From: Neovahlkampfia damariscottae
Lineage: Eukaryota; Heterolobosea; Selenaionea; Neovahlkampfiida; Neovahlkampfiidae
Length of the DNA stretch: 64,000 nt
Assembly: GCA_016618085.1 (NCBI GenBank)
Contig: JABLTG010000094.1
Span: 1 to 64,000, forward strand
Direction of reading: 5' to 3'
The number at the start of each line of letters is the position of its first letter. Within the stretch, counting starts at the first letter, position 1. The notes below the pieces were generated by a model, which was given only the letters and a program-made list of their open reading frames with translations, searched no databases and had not been told where the DNA came from. Shown piece after piece: positions 8,966-20,117 of this stretch. Both the position numbers and the translations under genes were made by a program.

Positions 8966-11900
8966 ATGTCTGAAAAAAAGCGAAAAGCAACAACGGACAG
9001 AGTCGGAAAAAAAAAGAAGGTTATCCATGAGAACTTGGAGGAAGAAGAAATTATTCAAGGGACTCAAGAAGAAAAAGAAGTAGAAGCAGGAATCATCCAA
9101 AAAATTCGTTTGGATAATTTCATGTGCCATAAATGCTTAGAAATAGATTTTCATAATTGTATCAACATTATAAACGGAGAAAATGGAAGTAATTTTTTTT
9201 ATAAATCTAACCACAAAAACAACAGGTGGAAAGTCAGCCATAATTACTGGTCTACAACTTTGTTTAGGTTCAAAAGCTTCCAAAACAAATAGAGCTGAAT
9301 CATTAAAACAACTTATCAAAGAAGGAGAAGAGTTGGTTTTTTTTTTTTTTAAATTCGATTTTGTAAAATAGCGTCGCTTTGATTACAGTTCATCTAAGAA
9401 ATGAAGGAAAAGATGCTTATAGACCAAAAGTTTATGGAAAAACAATTATTATTGAAAGAAGAATTGACAAATCTTCAGGTCATTATAGAATCAAAGATGA
9501 AAATGGAAAAGTACAAGAAAAAACTAGACAAGAACTTCAACTCATTTTAAATCAATTTAATATCCATATTGACAATCCATGTACTATTATGACCCAAGAT
9601 GTTAGTAGAAAATTTTTAGGATCAACAAATGGAAAAGATAAGTATGACGTAATATTCATTTTCAAATTTTTTCAATTTTTTTTTTTTTTTAGTTTTTTTT
9701 AGGAGCAACTCAATTACAAAAAATGTTGGATGATTTTGATTTAGCCAGACAAAATAATGAATCATCTCAAAAAGTGTTAAATAATAAACAAACTGCTTTT
9801 GAAGTTAAAAAACAAGAATTTAAGTCAATTCAACAAGAATATGATGATGCTACTAAATTACAAGAAATAGGTGCTCAAATGGATCATATTAGAGATGAAA
9901 TTGCATGGGCCATTGTCAGAGAAAAAGAAGAAGTTCTCAAGAAATTTGAAGAAAAATTAGAAACAGAGAAACTTAGAAAAGAAGGTTTTATTCAAAACAA
10001 TGCAAAAAACTTACAGAACTTTGAATCATATGAGGAACAAAGATTAGAAGCTGAAACTAAATTAACAGATGCAACAAATAAATTAACAGAAGCTTCTGAT
10101 TTAACAACTGAAACAACAAAGAAAATTTCAAGTTTCGAAAAACAAAAAACAGGATTTAAGGTATGTTTCAATTTGTTCTCTAAAACTTTTTTTGTTAGAC
10201 AAAAATTTCTGATTCCAGATACAGAATCAATGTTGAAGAAAAAAACGTCAAAAAGTATGAAAGAAAAATCAATGAAACAGCTGAGAAAGTTATCAAAGAC
10301 AGAAGTGCTGAAGTTGCTGCCAAAGAAAAAGCTTTAAAATCAAGACAAGAAAGACTTGAAGGAGTTTTGGATGATTTGAAAAATATTAATGAAAACCTTG
10401 GTCAAGTACAGGAAGAATGTGAAGCACTTTTTCATCAACATTCAGAAAGACAAGGTGCTATTGATGCTGCTCAAAGAGGAAGAAAACAGATTCAATCACA
10501 AATTGATGATGCTTATGGACAACAAAAATCCAAATACAGAGCTTATCCTAAAGGAACACAAGAATTATTACAAGAATTTTCTAAAAGAAAAAGAGAGTTT
10601 CAAAGTGTACCGATTGGACCTATTGGTATGTTAACAACTTTAAGACAAATGAAATGGGCATCAGGAGTTCAGTCATGTATCAGAGCAGGTGCCAAAATAT
10701 TCATTGTACATTCATATGAAGATGAAAAGGTGGTAAAAAAAATATGTCAACAAAAAAGAATTCCAGAACCAAGTTTGTTAATTTTTAAACACACAGATAG
10801 AACTTATCAAATCAGTTCAAACAAATTACCATCATCAAATTTTTTGAAAGTTTTAGATGTGTTAGATATCGACACAAATTTTTTGAAAGAATGTCCAGTT
10901 GAGTATGATCCAAAGATTGTTAAAGCAACTATTTTAAATGCATTAATTGATCAATCTAAAATTGAATCAACAATTCTCATTGAAGATAGAAAAGAAGCTT
11001 CTGATGTAATGTTTGGAAGTCAATATCCTCAAAATGTTAGTGAATGTATCACCATTAATGGAACCAGACTTCAAGTTAGAGGAAAATCACATATTACTCA
11101 AGGTCAAAATGTTGTCAGTACCTATTGGGTTGAAGATTATTCTGCTGTTATCAATGACTTGAAACAAAAATTAAAAAATCAAGAGAAAGTCATTCAAGCA
11201 GAAATTGATGAAAAAGAAAAAATCCCAAAAACAAGAGATCTTGAAAAAAAGATGCATGATTATAAAATTAAGAAATCAAATAAACTTAGAGAAAGAGAAC
11301 AACTAACAAGAGAAATTAAAAAAATTGAAAATGAACAAATTGAAGAAGAAGAAGTTGAAGATAATAGTTCAATTATTCAACAATGGAAAGATGTAATTGA
11401 AGAGAAAAAACAATCTATTAAAGAATTAAAACGAATCATTGAAAATGAAGAAGAAAAAGCATCACAAGTTGAAGAAGAATTACAAAAGATTTACACAGAA
11501 AGAGAATCACGTGATTTTAATATTTCAAAACAAGAAAAACTTGTTGATAAACTTCAATCAAATTTAGAAAAAATTATGAAAGAACAAGTCAAAATGTCAT
11601 CAGAAAGAACTTTGTATGAAAGAAATCTCAAGAAACATGAAAGAGATCTTGCTTTATTAGAAGGAAAAATATCTGAATTGAAAACAGTACTTGAAGTGGC
11701 TGTGGGTGAAGCAAAAAGTATTTGTGAAAAAAGAATTGAAACAACTCAAAAAAGTGATGATTTAATTCAAAAAAGAGAAACTTTGAATATTCGTCTTCAA
11801 AGAGAATCTGCAAAATTAGGAGGAAGTGTTGAAGAGATTAAAAGAAGATATTTTGATCAAAAAAAGTTATTAGATGCAACAGAAATTGAATTAAAGAAAT

Positions 11901-12439
11901 CTGCTCTTTCTTTGGATGCAATTCAAAAATCATTAAAATCCAGACATAACAAATGGTCTAGAATTAGATCTCAATTTTCACAAGTGGTCAGTCATAAGTT
12001 TAATGATTTTCTTGCAGAAAGAGGACATTCAGGATCCGTTGAATTTGATCATGAAGCCCAAACAATGGAAATTCAAGTAATTCTTGAAAGTTCAAAACAA
12101 TTCGGTAAAGATGTAATTGTTAAAGACACAAAATCACTTTCAGGAGGAGAAAGATCATATTCAACAGTATCTCTTTTATTGGCTTTATGGGAAGTTGTTG
12201 ATTCACCATTTAGAGCACTTGATGAATTTGATATTTTCATGGATGCAATTTATCGTAAAGAATCAATGGATCTCCTGCTCAAAGTTGCAAAAAGAGCACA
12301 TTCAAATCGTCAATTGATTATTTTAACTCCACATGATACAAGTCAAATTAAATTAGACAAAAATGTAAAAATCTTGAAATTGAAAAAGCCACAAAGAAAT
12401 TCTGGTCAAACTATCCTTGATCAATATGTTGGAAATTAA
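8966..12439 (+). CDS. SMC6: SMC6, structural maintenance of chromosomes protein 6
   Basis: Five exons (8966-9188, 9226-9331, 9372-9648, 9693-10160, 10199-12439) give 3315 bases, 1104 residues, close to the family length. Introns are 37-44 bases; the second has an unusual GTTGGT donor. A basic N-tail precedes the Walker A site GENGSGKS (about 70-77), reconstructed exactly across intron 1. Two long coiled coils flank a central hinge. The C-terminal head has LSGGERSYSTVSLL and DEFDIFMD, which separate SMC6 from SMC5. SMC6 pairs with SMC5 and NSE proteins to handle recombination intermediates and stalled forks in the nucleus. CCAATTGG lies about 18 bases before the ATG. All key ATPase residues are present. 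Confidence 0.93.
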
Positions 12440-12494
12440 AATAAATTTACCGTTATGTTTTTGAACCAATCATTTCTTTTTTTTTTTTTTGAAC

Positions 12495-13299
12495 ATGAAG
12501 TACAGGTTGTATGTGTTAGCAGTGATTTTAATTTTTTTATTGTTTGTTCAATTTTTATTAAATTTGGTTAAATAGTATATTTTCTCAATATCCTGATGAT
12601 GCACTGCTAGATACTTGTCAATTTGAAAGATTCGAACAAGTTGGTGAGAAATTAATACAAAAAAAAATGGACACCTCACTATATTATTACAATTTATCAT
12701 TACTATTCATTGTGCTTTGTATGCTGACTATTCTTTTTGATAACAAAGGAAATATTTCACTGGTAAATTTGCATCGAATTCTATTCGCTTGGACTTTGTA
12801 AGAAAAAAAAAAAAACATTTCTCACATTTAAAATCATAGTTATTACTGTTCATTATTTGCTGTTTTAGTTTTGAAAAATTATTTGAACGATAAGAATTGT
12901 AACATTCATCCGAATTCAGTCTCAGGCCATTTCAATTTGATTGTTTTTTCTTCATTGATTCTTTTATATTTATTTAGAGAAAGTGGAAAATCAATTTCAA
13001 TGTTTTATGTTTTATTTCAAATTTTTGGTTGGTTAATGCTTTATGAGACATATTTTCATGGATATCACTCTTTGAGACAGATTTTTTATGGTTCTTTCTT
13101 GGGAATTGCATGGTTTATTTTTTATACATTCCTCAGAGAAAGAGATTCAGCAACAGAAATTTTGATATCGATTTGGTTGGTTGGAATTTTTTTTGTCTTT
13201 CAATATACCAACATCTTTAAGAGTATATATGTCATATTATTTTCATCAATAACTCAATTTGGAACCTTTTTTTTGAAAAAACAAATAAAGCCGTTATAA
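12495..13299 (+). CDS. PAP2-like polytopic membrane protein
   Basis: Three exons (12495-12541, 12576-12797, 12840-13299) join to 729 bases, 242 residues. The first exon codes a signal-anchor (VLAVILIFLF). About six hydrophobic helices follow. HPNSVSGHF near residue 115 and ETYFHGYHSLRQI near 170 resemble the SGH and R...H catalytic blocks of PAP2-type lipid phosphatases. Members dephosphorylate lipid phosphates or move phosphoryl head groups in ER/Golgi membranes. The first (KxxxxxxRP) block is not clear, so activity is uncertain. The gene sits just upstream of a Cwh43-like gene on the same strand, 46 bases away, also a likely lipid-remodelling enzyme; co-regulation is possible but unproven. 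Confidence 0.58.
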
Positions 13300-13345
13300 C
13301 TTTTTTTCATTGGTTTATTTCACAGGTCAACAAAAAAGTGAGAAG

Positions 13346-15832
13346 ATGAACAATTTTGCTTCATTGATTGTTTTTTACGACAGTCTTTCTTATGTCAACT
13401 ACCTTTTGGTACCTTGTCAATCAGTTATGCTGTTTTTCTTTTTTGAAGTATTAAACGAAACTTTTACTTGGGCATCTGGAGCAAGTGTAGTAAATGGACA
13501 AGTTGATGCTGCCTCATTTGCAGTTACTTTAGTTTTATTATTATTAGGTCCAATACTTCCTTTTTTTTTAGGTTTCATCCCAAACCCGTTGATAAAAGAC
13601 AGAAGTAAAAGATGTTCAGGTCATTATGTAACAGTTTTTTAATTCTTTAATTTTTTTTTTTTTTTTTAGAATCACAATAGTGAAGCTCAATACGGAGTTG
13701 CTATAGTGTCAGGATTAGCTGCTGTTATCACACGTCTCATCACAGGATTCACTTTTTATGTTGCTCCTCTTAGTGTTTCCTTTTTTTTGATTTATTTTAT
13801 AACATGTCTGCAAGATGGTGGATTTTCACCTTCTAAAAACGCAGAACAAGAAGGTAAGTCAAAAATTTAAAAAATCAACTGTTCACACATAGGGTTTGTT
13901 CAAAAATTAATTTAACACTTTCTTTTTTAGTACAACTATGGGTATGAGTTTCTCGTTTGCTATTCTATTACTTTTGTTATTTCGTACACTTGGAACTTCT
14001 GTTGATGTTTTGGTTTATCCACTTTCTGCTTGGCATATACTCACTTTTGTTTTAGCTGCTATTCCACTTTTAACTTTTATTTATCTTTTTATTGCTAAAA
14101 TAGTATGGCCAGATGACTCAAGATACTTTACAGAAAATGATGATCCTTTGAGATTCGCTGATCCATACATGGAAGTTTTAGAATTCATCTCACCTATCAG
14201 AAAAGAAGAAACAGAAAAGAAAACAATTCCTTATTTAATCAAAACACTTTGGGGTGGATTTCAAGCTTTTGTTGTTTCTATTGGACTCTTAACAACAGTT
14301 TCACTTGTCAATAAAACTATTGCTTATCCAGCTGCTCTTTCAACTTGGGCTGAACATGGACCTTACTTTGGTTATTTAATTATCATTGCTATTTTATATG
14401 CTTCATACATTCTCATTGTAATTTTCAAATTAAACTTGAATGTATTTCCAAAATTAAGACCTCTATTTCTTTGGATTTTAAACTTATGTATTGCTGTTGT
14501 TGTACCATTATTAGTTGGATTAAGTCAACAACCATTCATTACAACGAATATTGTTCTGACAAATTTGTTAATTTTTTCACTTTGCTTTTTAAGTTTTGTT
14601 TTTATCATCAATTTTCAAATGATGTGGTACCATGTAAGTTTTTTTTTTTTTTTTTTTGAATTTTGTTTTTATAGATTGTTCGTGAAAGACATCATGTTTC
14701 AATTATTGCAGCTGGTTTTGAAGTTGGTATTGTACTTTACATCATTTTTGAAGTTTGGACAACTTTAACTTTTGCTTACACAAGAAATTATCATCCATTT
14801 TTAAACTTGTTCTGGTTTGTAATGATGTGTATCGGTTTTGCTGCTACAATTCCAATTTTATTTATCACATTTAAAGCATATGAATATGGTGATGCTCTCA
14901 AAAGATTTGATGAAAAAGAACAAGATTCTGGAAGTTTAAATACAATCTCTTCAATTGTTCAAGTTGTTTCATTGGCTATTATAATGTTGGTTTTAGTAGT
15001 TGGTTTTGTTGTTGCAAATCCAAGTCCAAATGAAGAACCTTTATCACCAACTCAAGTTAAATTTATGAGTTATAACATCCAATGGGGTAAAGATGCTTTG
15101 GGACAAAGACAATATGACAAAATTTTTGATGTCTTGACAAAAAGTAATGCAGATATTATAGGTTTACAAGAGACCGATACGGCGAGAATATCTAATGGTA
15201 TGGATGACCTTGTTCTTTATTTGGCTAGAAAAATGAAATTCCATAGTTATTATGGACCAACACCAAGTAAGAAAATTTGATTAATTTTTTAACATTTGTT
15301 TTTCAAAGATGTTGGTTCAAGAGGAATTGCACTCTTATCACGTTATCCAATTAACAGACTTTCAACTGAATATTATGCAAATACCGATTTAACAACCACT
15401 GTAATTTATTCTAAAGTCATTATGGGAGGAACACAATATACAGTCTTAGTTACTCAATTAAATCAATTCCCAAGTGATCAAGAGAACAATATTGTTAAAC
15501 TTTTGAGTTTGACTCATTCAAATTCAACAGGTACTTTGGTACCATTGGACAGTGATCCAGTTGTTTTGCTTGGTGATTTTGGTTGGGCTTCTCAACGTGC
15601 TTATATCAATTTGGCAAATATTTATACTGACTCATTTGAATCTGCTGGAAATGGTACAGGATATACTTATCCTCTTTCAAAACCGAGCATCAGAAGAGAC
15701 TTTATTTATTTTTATGCTCCAACAAACAATTTGATTCCACATCAAAGTTTTGTTGAAACAATTACTTATGAGCCATGGACTATTTCAGATCATGCACCTG
15801 TTTCTACAATTTTCAATTTAACAAGTAACTAA
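13346..15832 (+). CDS. Cwh43-like membrane protein with endonuclease/exonuclease/phosphatase domain
   Basis: Exons read as 13346-13627, 13670-13853, 13931-14633, 14675-15266 and 15309-15832. The N-terminal 500 residues hold about ten membrane helices; the C-terminal 260 form an EEP-fold domain with SYNIQWG, GLQETD, VLLGDFGW and ISDHAPV. This order, a membrane region then an EEP domain, is that of Cwh43, which swaps the GPI-anchor lipid for ceramide in fungi. The start at 13346 is the first ATG after an ATTGG. One problem: the donor GGTAAGT at 13854 and the acceptor at 13930 do not keep the frame, being one base off, while all other joins do. A sequencing or assembly slip nearby or an unusual splice could explain it. 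Confidence 0.72.
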
Positions 15833-15870
15833 AAGAAATAAAATTTTATTGGTTGTTTAATTTTCCACCA

Positions 15871-17303
15871 ATGAGCCAAAAATCAACAAATACTTTGACC
15901 AATTCTTCAAACTCTGCAAAACAGATCATAAATTTAGAAAAATTACCAACACATGGTGTTATGTTTTTGGATTTAAAACCTAAGAAAGAAGAAGAAACTG
16001 AAGATTTCTTAATTTATAATTATCCCAAAAAAAACATCAAATTAGAAAGAATCAAAGGTGTTTTGATCACCATAAATGGTGTTGTTATAGATATTTATCA
16101 AGAATCTCCAAATATTGTCACCTTAAATGAAAATGAAACTCTTGTGGCTTCTTATACTTATTTATCAGAATTTTTACTACTGGTTTTAATTTTACCAAAT
16201 GACTATAAAACAAGTAAATTGTATCATCAAAGTATATCAAATCAACTGAATATTTTTTTTCACATGTTGTATGAAAATCCAGAAAATTTTATTGGAGATG
16301 AAAAAAATCACAAAGAAATTGACGTCATTTTTCAACATTTTTTCACAAAATATTTTGAAAGTGATTCAAATCTTAATGTATTTCTATCAAGTTTAAACAA
16401 TGGTTCTGTTCCTTATTTTCAGTCTTCATTTGACCTTTCATCAAAAATTTCTGAACAGTTGAACTTATTCGAAGGCTCAATGAATTTACAATCAAATATT
16501 GAGTTAGAAAGACCATTTGTCATCAAAGGCTCCTGTTTATTTCATAAATCAGTTTTAATTGGAACTCATTTGAACATAGAATTGACGACAAAAATTTTCA
16601 CTTTTTCACACATTTTTAACATGCTTGAAACAAAAAAAGACAATCCACAAAATTTAATCATTGAAAAGATATACACTCAACAAGCTGGCTCTGAAAAAAA
16701 AAAAGAAAAAATCCTTGTTTTGTTGTCCACAGGAGAGACTTTATTTTGTTCTGTATTGGAAAAAATCAGAGACTTTAAAGAGTAAGATATTCATTGAAAA
16801 CCTTTTTGACTTTTTTATCATTAGACATCCAAATCCTTATTATGTGAATGAAATGAAAAAAGTGATGAAAAACATAACTTCATCATCGATTTACTCATTA
16901 TTAGAGAAAGAAATGCACCCAAAAGAAGTTGAAAATAAAATGAAATCATGCTCAAATTCATTGCAGAATTACTTGATTTACTCAAAAAGCAATAATTTCA
17001 TCTTGTTTCCATATGGTTTGAAAACAGTCAAATTCGAAATTTTGAAGAAGAAATTTGTTGAATACTGCCAAATCATTCATGAATTTTTTTGTTTGAATCA
17101 AGAAGTTCACGAGCATGGTATTCATTTGTCTCATGATGATTTGAATTATTACATTATTGGAAAAAGAGATTTGATTGAAAAGAGTGAAATTTTTGTTGCC
17201 TATCATGAAAATGTAAGTTTTTGTTGATTTTAAAGTTTAAAAGATTCCTTTTGATTTGGTGGAGACTATTTTTAAATTAGATGTAGGTGTGATGATTGAA
17301 TAA
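15871..17303 (+). CDS. Inturned-like longin-domain protein (INTU/CCZ1/HPS family)
   Basis: Three exons (15871-16781, 16825-17212, 17244-17303) give 452 residues. The N-terminal 150 residues read like the first longin domain of Inturned: FLIYNYPKK, then RIKGVLITINGVV, NENETLVASYTY and LLLVLILPND. Later parts (IELERPFVIKGSC, LLSTGETLFC, LNYYIIGKRDLI) fit further longin units. INTU with Fuzzy forms a Rab exchange factor in the CPLANE complex at the base of cilia. That would imply a ciliated stage. CCZ1 or HPS4, which share this architecture and act on lysosome Rabs, are the alternatives. The start follows a CCACCAATG context, with an ATTGG 17 bases upstream. Confidence 0.52.
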
Positions 17304-17368
17304 ATGTTCATTGTTTCTGTTTGAAATTTTTCTTTTATCATTGGCTTTCCTTTGACGTTAGGAATTAG

Positions 17369-17395
17369 GCATGTTGAATAATAACTTCAACATGC
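17369..17395. repeat. Perfect 10-bp inverted repeat (hairpin)
   Basis: GCATGTTGAA and TTCAACATGC flank a 7-base loop (TAATAAC) in the gap between two convergent genes (Inturned-like on plus, 7TM on minus). It could fold as RNA from either strand and may mark 3' ends or a small RNA. Nothing else is recognised in this 166-base gap apart from ATTGG and CCAAT pentamers. Confidence 0.5.
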
Positions 17396-17469
17396 AAAAG
17401 AACCGCAGATAAAGAACTATCCTATGATTTTTTTTTGACCAATCAAGAATAGGAATATTTATTTTGGGA

Positions 17470-18566
17470 TTAATCTTGTTGATATGCTTCTTCATCATCT
17501 TTTGGCACTTCAGTATTTGTTTCTACAGGTGAATCAGCTACTTTATGTAATAATAATTTTGATTCTCGTTTCTTATGTCTAATACTTCTGAAAATTCCAC
17601 GCGTAATTGAAATGACAATTAAAAATGTCGGAAATAAGTCAAAAACAATTGGAAAAAGTGAATTCACAATGACATGAACCTAAAAAGTTAATCAAAAAAC
17701 AAAAAAAAACATATAAGAACATATCATGATCCACTACTTCACCGATAATGATAACAATATTGACTAATATTCTTAAAAGCATCAATATTCCATTAATAAA
17801 CCCAACAAAGAACATAAACTTTGCTCGAAACTTTTTTTGTTCATTTATTCCAAAATCCCATGAATTCATTTTGTATGCCCAAATTGAGAATCCAATCAAA
17901 AGAACTAGCACATAAATACATAAAAAAGAATGAAATGCAGACTATAAAAATTAATTTTCAACGAAAAAATTAAACTTGAATAATTTCTGGAATGTCAATA
18001 TTTTCTTCTTCGTGCAACTGATGAGACAAAGTAATTCGCAAAATAGAAATTCCAAATTGAAGAAATCCAATCAATAAAATAGATAAATAAAGTAATAATT
18101 TTGGAAATCTGAGCTTTTTTTCAACTAATTCTTCAGACATTCCTCCAGAACCAATGAAATTCTCCGACCAGTGAATGATGAAAAAAAATAAACCAAAATA
18201 GAAAAATGTTGAACCTATATCCGAAAGTGTAAAACTGAATTCATATAAATAAATATCAGTTTTTGGATTAATGATTGAATTTAGTAAGTAGTAAATGGTT
18301 CTCGCTTTTTTTAGTAAAAATTAGTACAAAAAAGTTACTTGAACAACATAAAAACAATGATATGAAATACAATTTTCCTTTGTGAAATTTAAAATATTTT
18401 TTTTCTTACTTGAGTGGAATTTTGTTGCAACATTACAAAATAAAAAAAACAGCAGATAACTGAACAGAAAAATAACAGTTATAAAGTATAATAAAGACAT
18501 GGGTATGTGAACTATTCTTGATAGAGTTTCATCTATTCCTTGAGTTTCGTTGTGGAATATGTTCAT
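17470..18566 (-). CDS. Seven-TM protein, THH1/TOM1/GPR137-like
   Basis: Four exons on the minus strand (18410-18566, 17976-18304, 17738-17941, 17470-17679) join to 900 bases, 299 residues. One intron is long for this genome (105 bases); the third has a GTAGTG donor. Seven hydrophobic segments can be counted, including FITVIFLFSYLLFFLFC, FFYFGLFFFIIHWSE and LFPIVFDLFPTFLIVISI. A basic cytosolic stretch RSIRHKKRESK follows, then an acidic tail. The HWSE after the third helix recalls the THH1/TOM1/GPR137 membrane proteins, which are endolysosomal or tonoplast proteins, some of them regulators of mTORC1. The assignment rests on topology and a few residues. CCAAT lies about 25 bases upstream of ATG. 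Confidence 0.5.
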
Positions 18567-18798
18567 GATGTGTTTTTCAGTTGAGAAAATTGACCAATGA
18601 TATTGAACTAAACTATTTTATTCTTGGGAAGAATATTTCTCATTTTTCATCAATATCTGAAGCATGTTACATTTCAAGCTTCATAATGATCAAAATTGAC
18701 AATTGATTGGTTCAAAATTTCAAACATTTTCAATTGGAAAAAATACTTAATTTGAATGATTTTTCAATTAAAAGCTGATTGCTCGATCAGTTTACTTT

Positions 18799-19062
18799 TT
18801 ATTCATTTTTGTTGTTTTTTTCCAAAGCAGCATCCATGCAATTTTTATAATTCAAAAATTTTTCTTTACATTGTTGAAGTCCTATTTGTCCAATATCTCT
18901 ATCTCCTTTTTTTATTTTTTCTGCTTTTGCTGAAAAACATTCAAAAAATTCTGAAGTAATTTGTTGACACTTTTTTGAATTAGAATTTCATTTTTTTTTT
19001 TGTACTTCTTTTGTGGATGTTGGAAAGTAACCTGGAAGAATTAATTCTTCTTGTTGGTTCAT
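18799..19062 (-). CDS. Twin CX9C mitochondrial intermembrane-space protein
   Basis: Two exons (19006-19062, 18799-18969) with a 36-base intron (branch TTCTAATTC) code for 75 residues. CQQITSEFFEC and CKEKFLNYKNC are two perfect Cys-x9-Cys motifs in a helical hairpin; the N-terminus has GYFPTSTKE. Twin CX9C proteins are trapped in the mitochondrial intermembrane space by Mia40 oxidation and most help assemble cytochrome c oxidase or shape cristae. I cannot say which subfamily this is (COX17/COX19/CMC/COA types are all possible). The acceptor places the first Cys directly after the splice. Flanking gaps are short and show nothing else. Confidence 0.75.
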
Positions 19063-19188
19063 TATTGAAGATGAAAAATCAAGTATTTTAATTGGATGAT
19101 TTCAAATGTGTAGAAATAAGAAATTTGTGAATAAAATAAATTTCAAAGTCGAAAATAGTTTCAAATCGATCAACTATATAATTAATTT

Positions 19189-20076
19189 TTATTGTAGTTT
19201 CTTCATCATTCCTACAATTTCATCTGCTTCTTCATTAGCTTCATTTGAAGGAGAACTAAAAAATCTAAACTTTTTCTTTGTCTTTTTTGGTGTCTTACTT
19301 TTTTCAATGAAGTTCAATTTTTCTTGAAACTGCATCAAAACACTTGTGAAAATGATTACAAAAAAAAACAAGAAAAAAAATACCTTTCAAAAGCTTCTTG
19401 AACACCTTTATCCTCTTTTGCTGAAGTTTCAAAAAATATAGGCATTGTCAACAATTTTTGCTTGTCTGGTTTTCCAAAAATAAAAAATTCTTTCAAAGCA
19501 ACTTGTTGAGCCATTTTTGTTGTCGTTTTATCAATTTTATCAATCAAATCACATTTACAACCTACAAATACACTAGGGACATATGGTAAACCTGGAGCTT
19601 TATTAATAAAAAAAAATAAAAAAAAAATCAAACCTTGAATTTCTGAATCTTTGTGTCTTGAAGTCAATTCCATTATTTGTTGAACATCTTTTATTGAATC
19701 TTTATTTGTCATGTCATAACAAAAAACAAAACAATCTGATTCCATTATCCAATTATTCATGAGTGCTGGAAGAAGATTTTAGAGTTTTTGATAGATTACG
19801 TTTGAATTCATCCTGACCAGCAGTATCAACAAGGGTAGTTTTATATTCGGTTCCGTTTATTATTTTTTTGATAGTATATGAGTTTTCTATTGTTGGATCG
19901 TACTGAAAGAGTTTTTTGTTAAACAGTTTTTTTTTACTCCATCTTGAAATTTTTCTTTGAGGTATGCGAGAGTTAGTTGACTTTTTCCGACTCCACCAGC
20001 CCCAAGAATGGTTATTTTGACAGAATAATCTGGGAAATGATTTTAGTCATCAATACTTTTTTTTACCGTTACTCAT
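19189..20076 (-). CDS. Ras-family small GTPase with altered G4 motif
   Basis: Six exons (20067-20076, 19938-20029, 19800-19902, 19634-19765, 19384-19597, 19189-19342) join to 705 bases, 234 residues; the first exon is only 10 bases. G1 is GAGGVGKS, switch I is YDPTIENSY as in Ras, G3 is DTAGQDEF, G5 is ETSAKED. The G4 motif, normally NKxD, reads CKCD, so the guanine-contacting Asn is lost. The tail (KKTKKKF then an acidic helix ending in KKLQ) has no CaaX prenylation box. It is thus an atypical Ras/Rap-like switch, perhaps with changed nucleotide specificity and a basic-patch membrane contact. ATTGGTT ends 10 bases upstream of ATG. Confidence 0.85.
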
Positions 20077-20117
20077 GATGAGATTAACCAATGAAAATGA
20101 AAATTAGAAGAAAAACT

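Noticed and set aside
9723-12439. Assignment of the SMC gene as SMC5 or as two separate genes
   Set aside because: SGGERSYSTV with DEFDIFMD and the NFMCH start are SMC6 traits, and five exons join without frame error.
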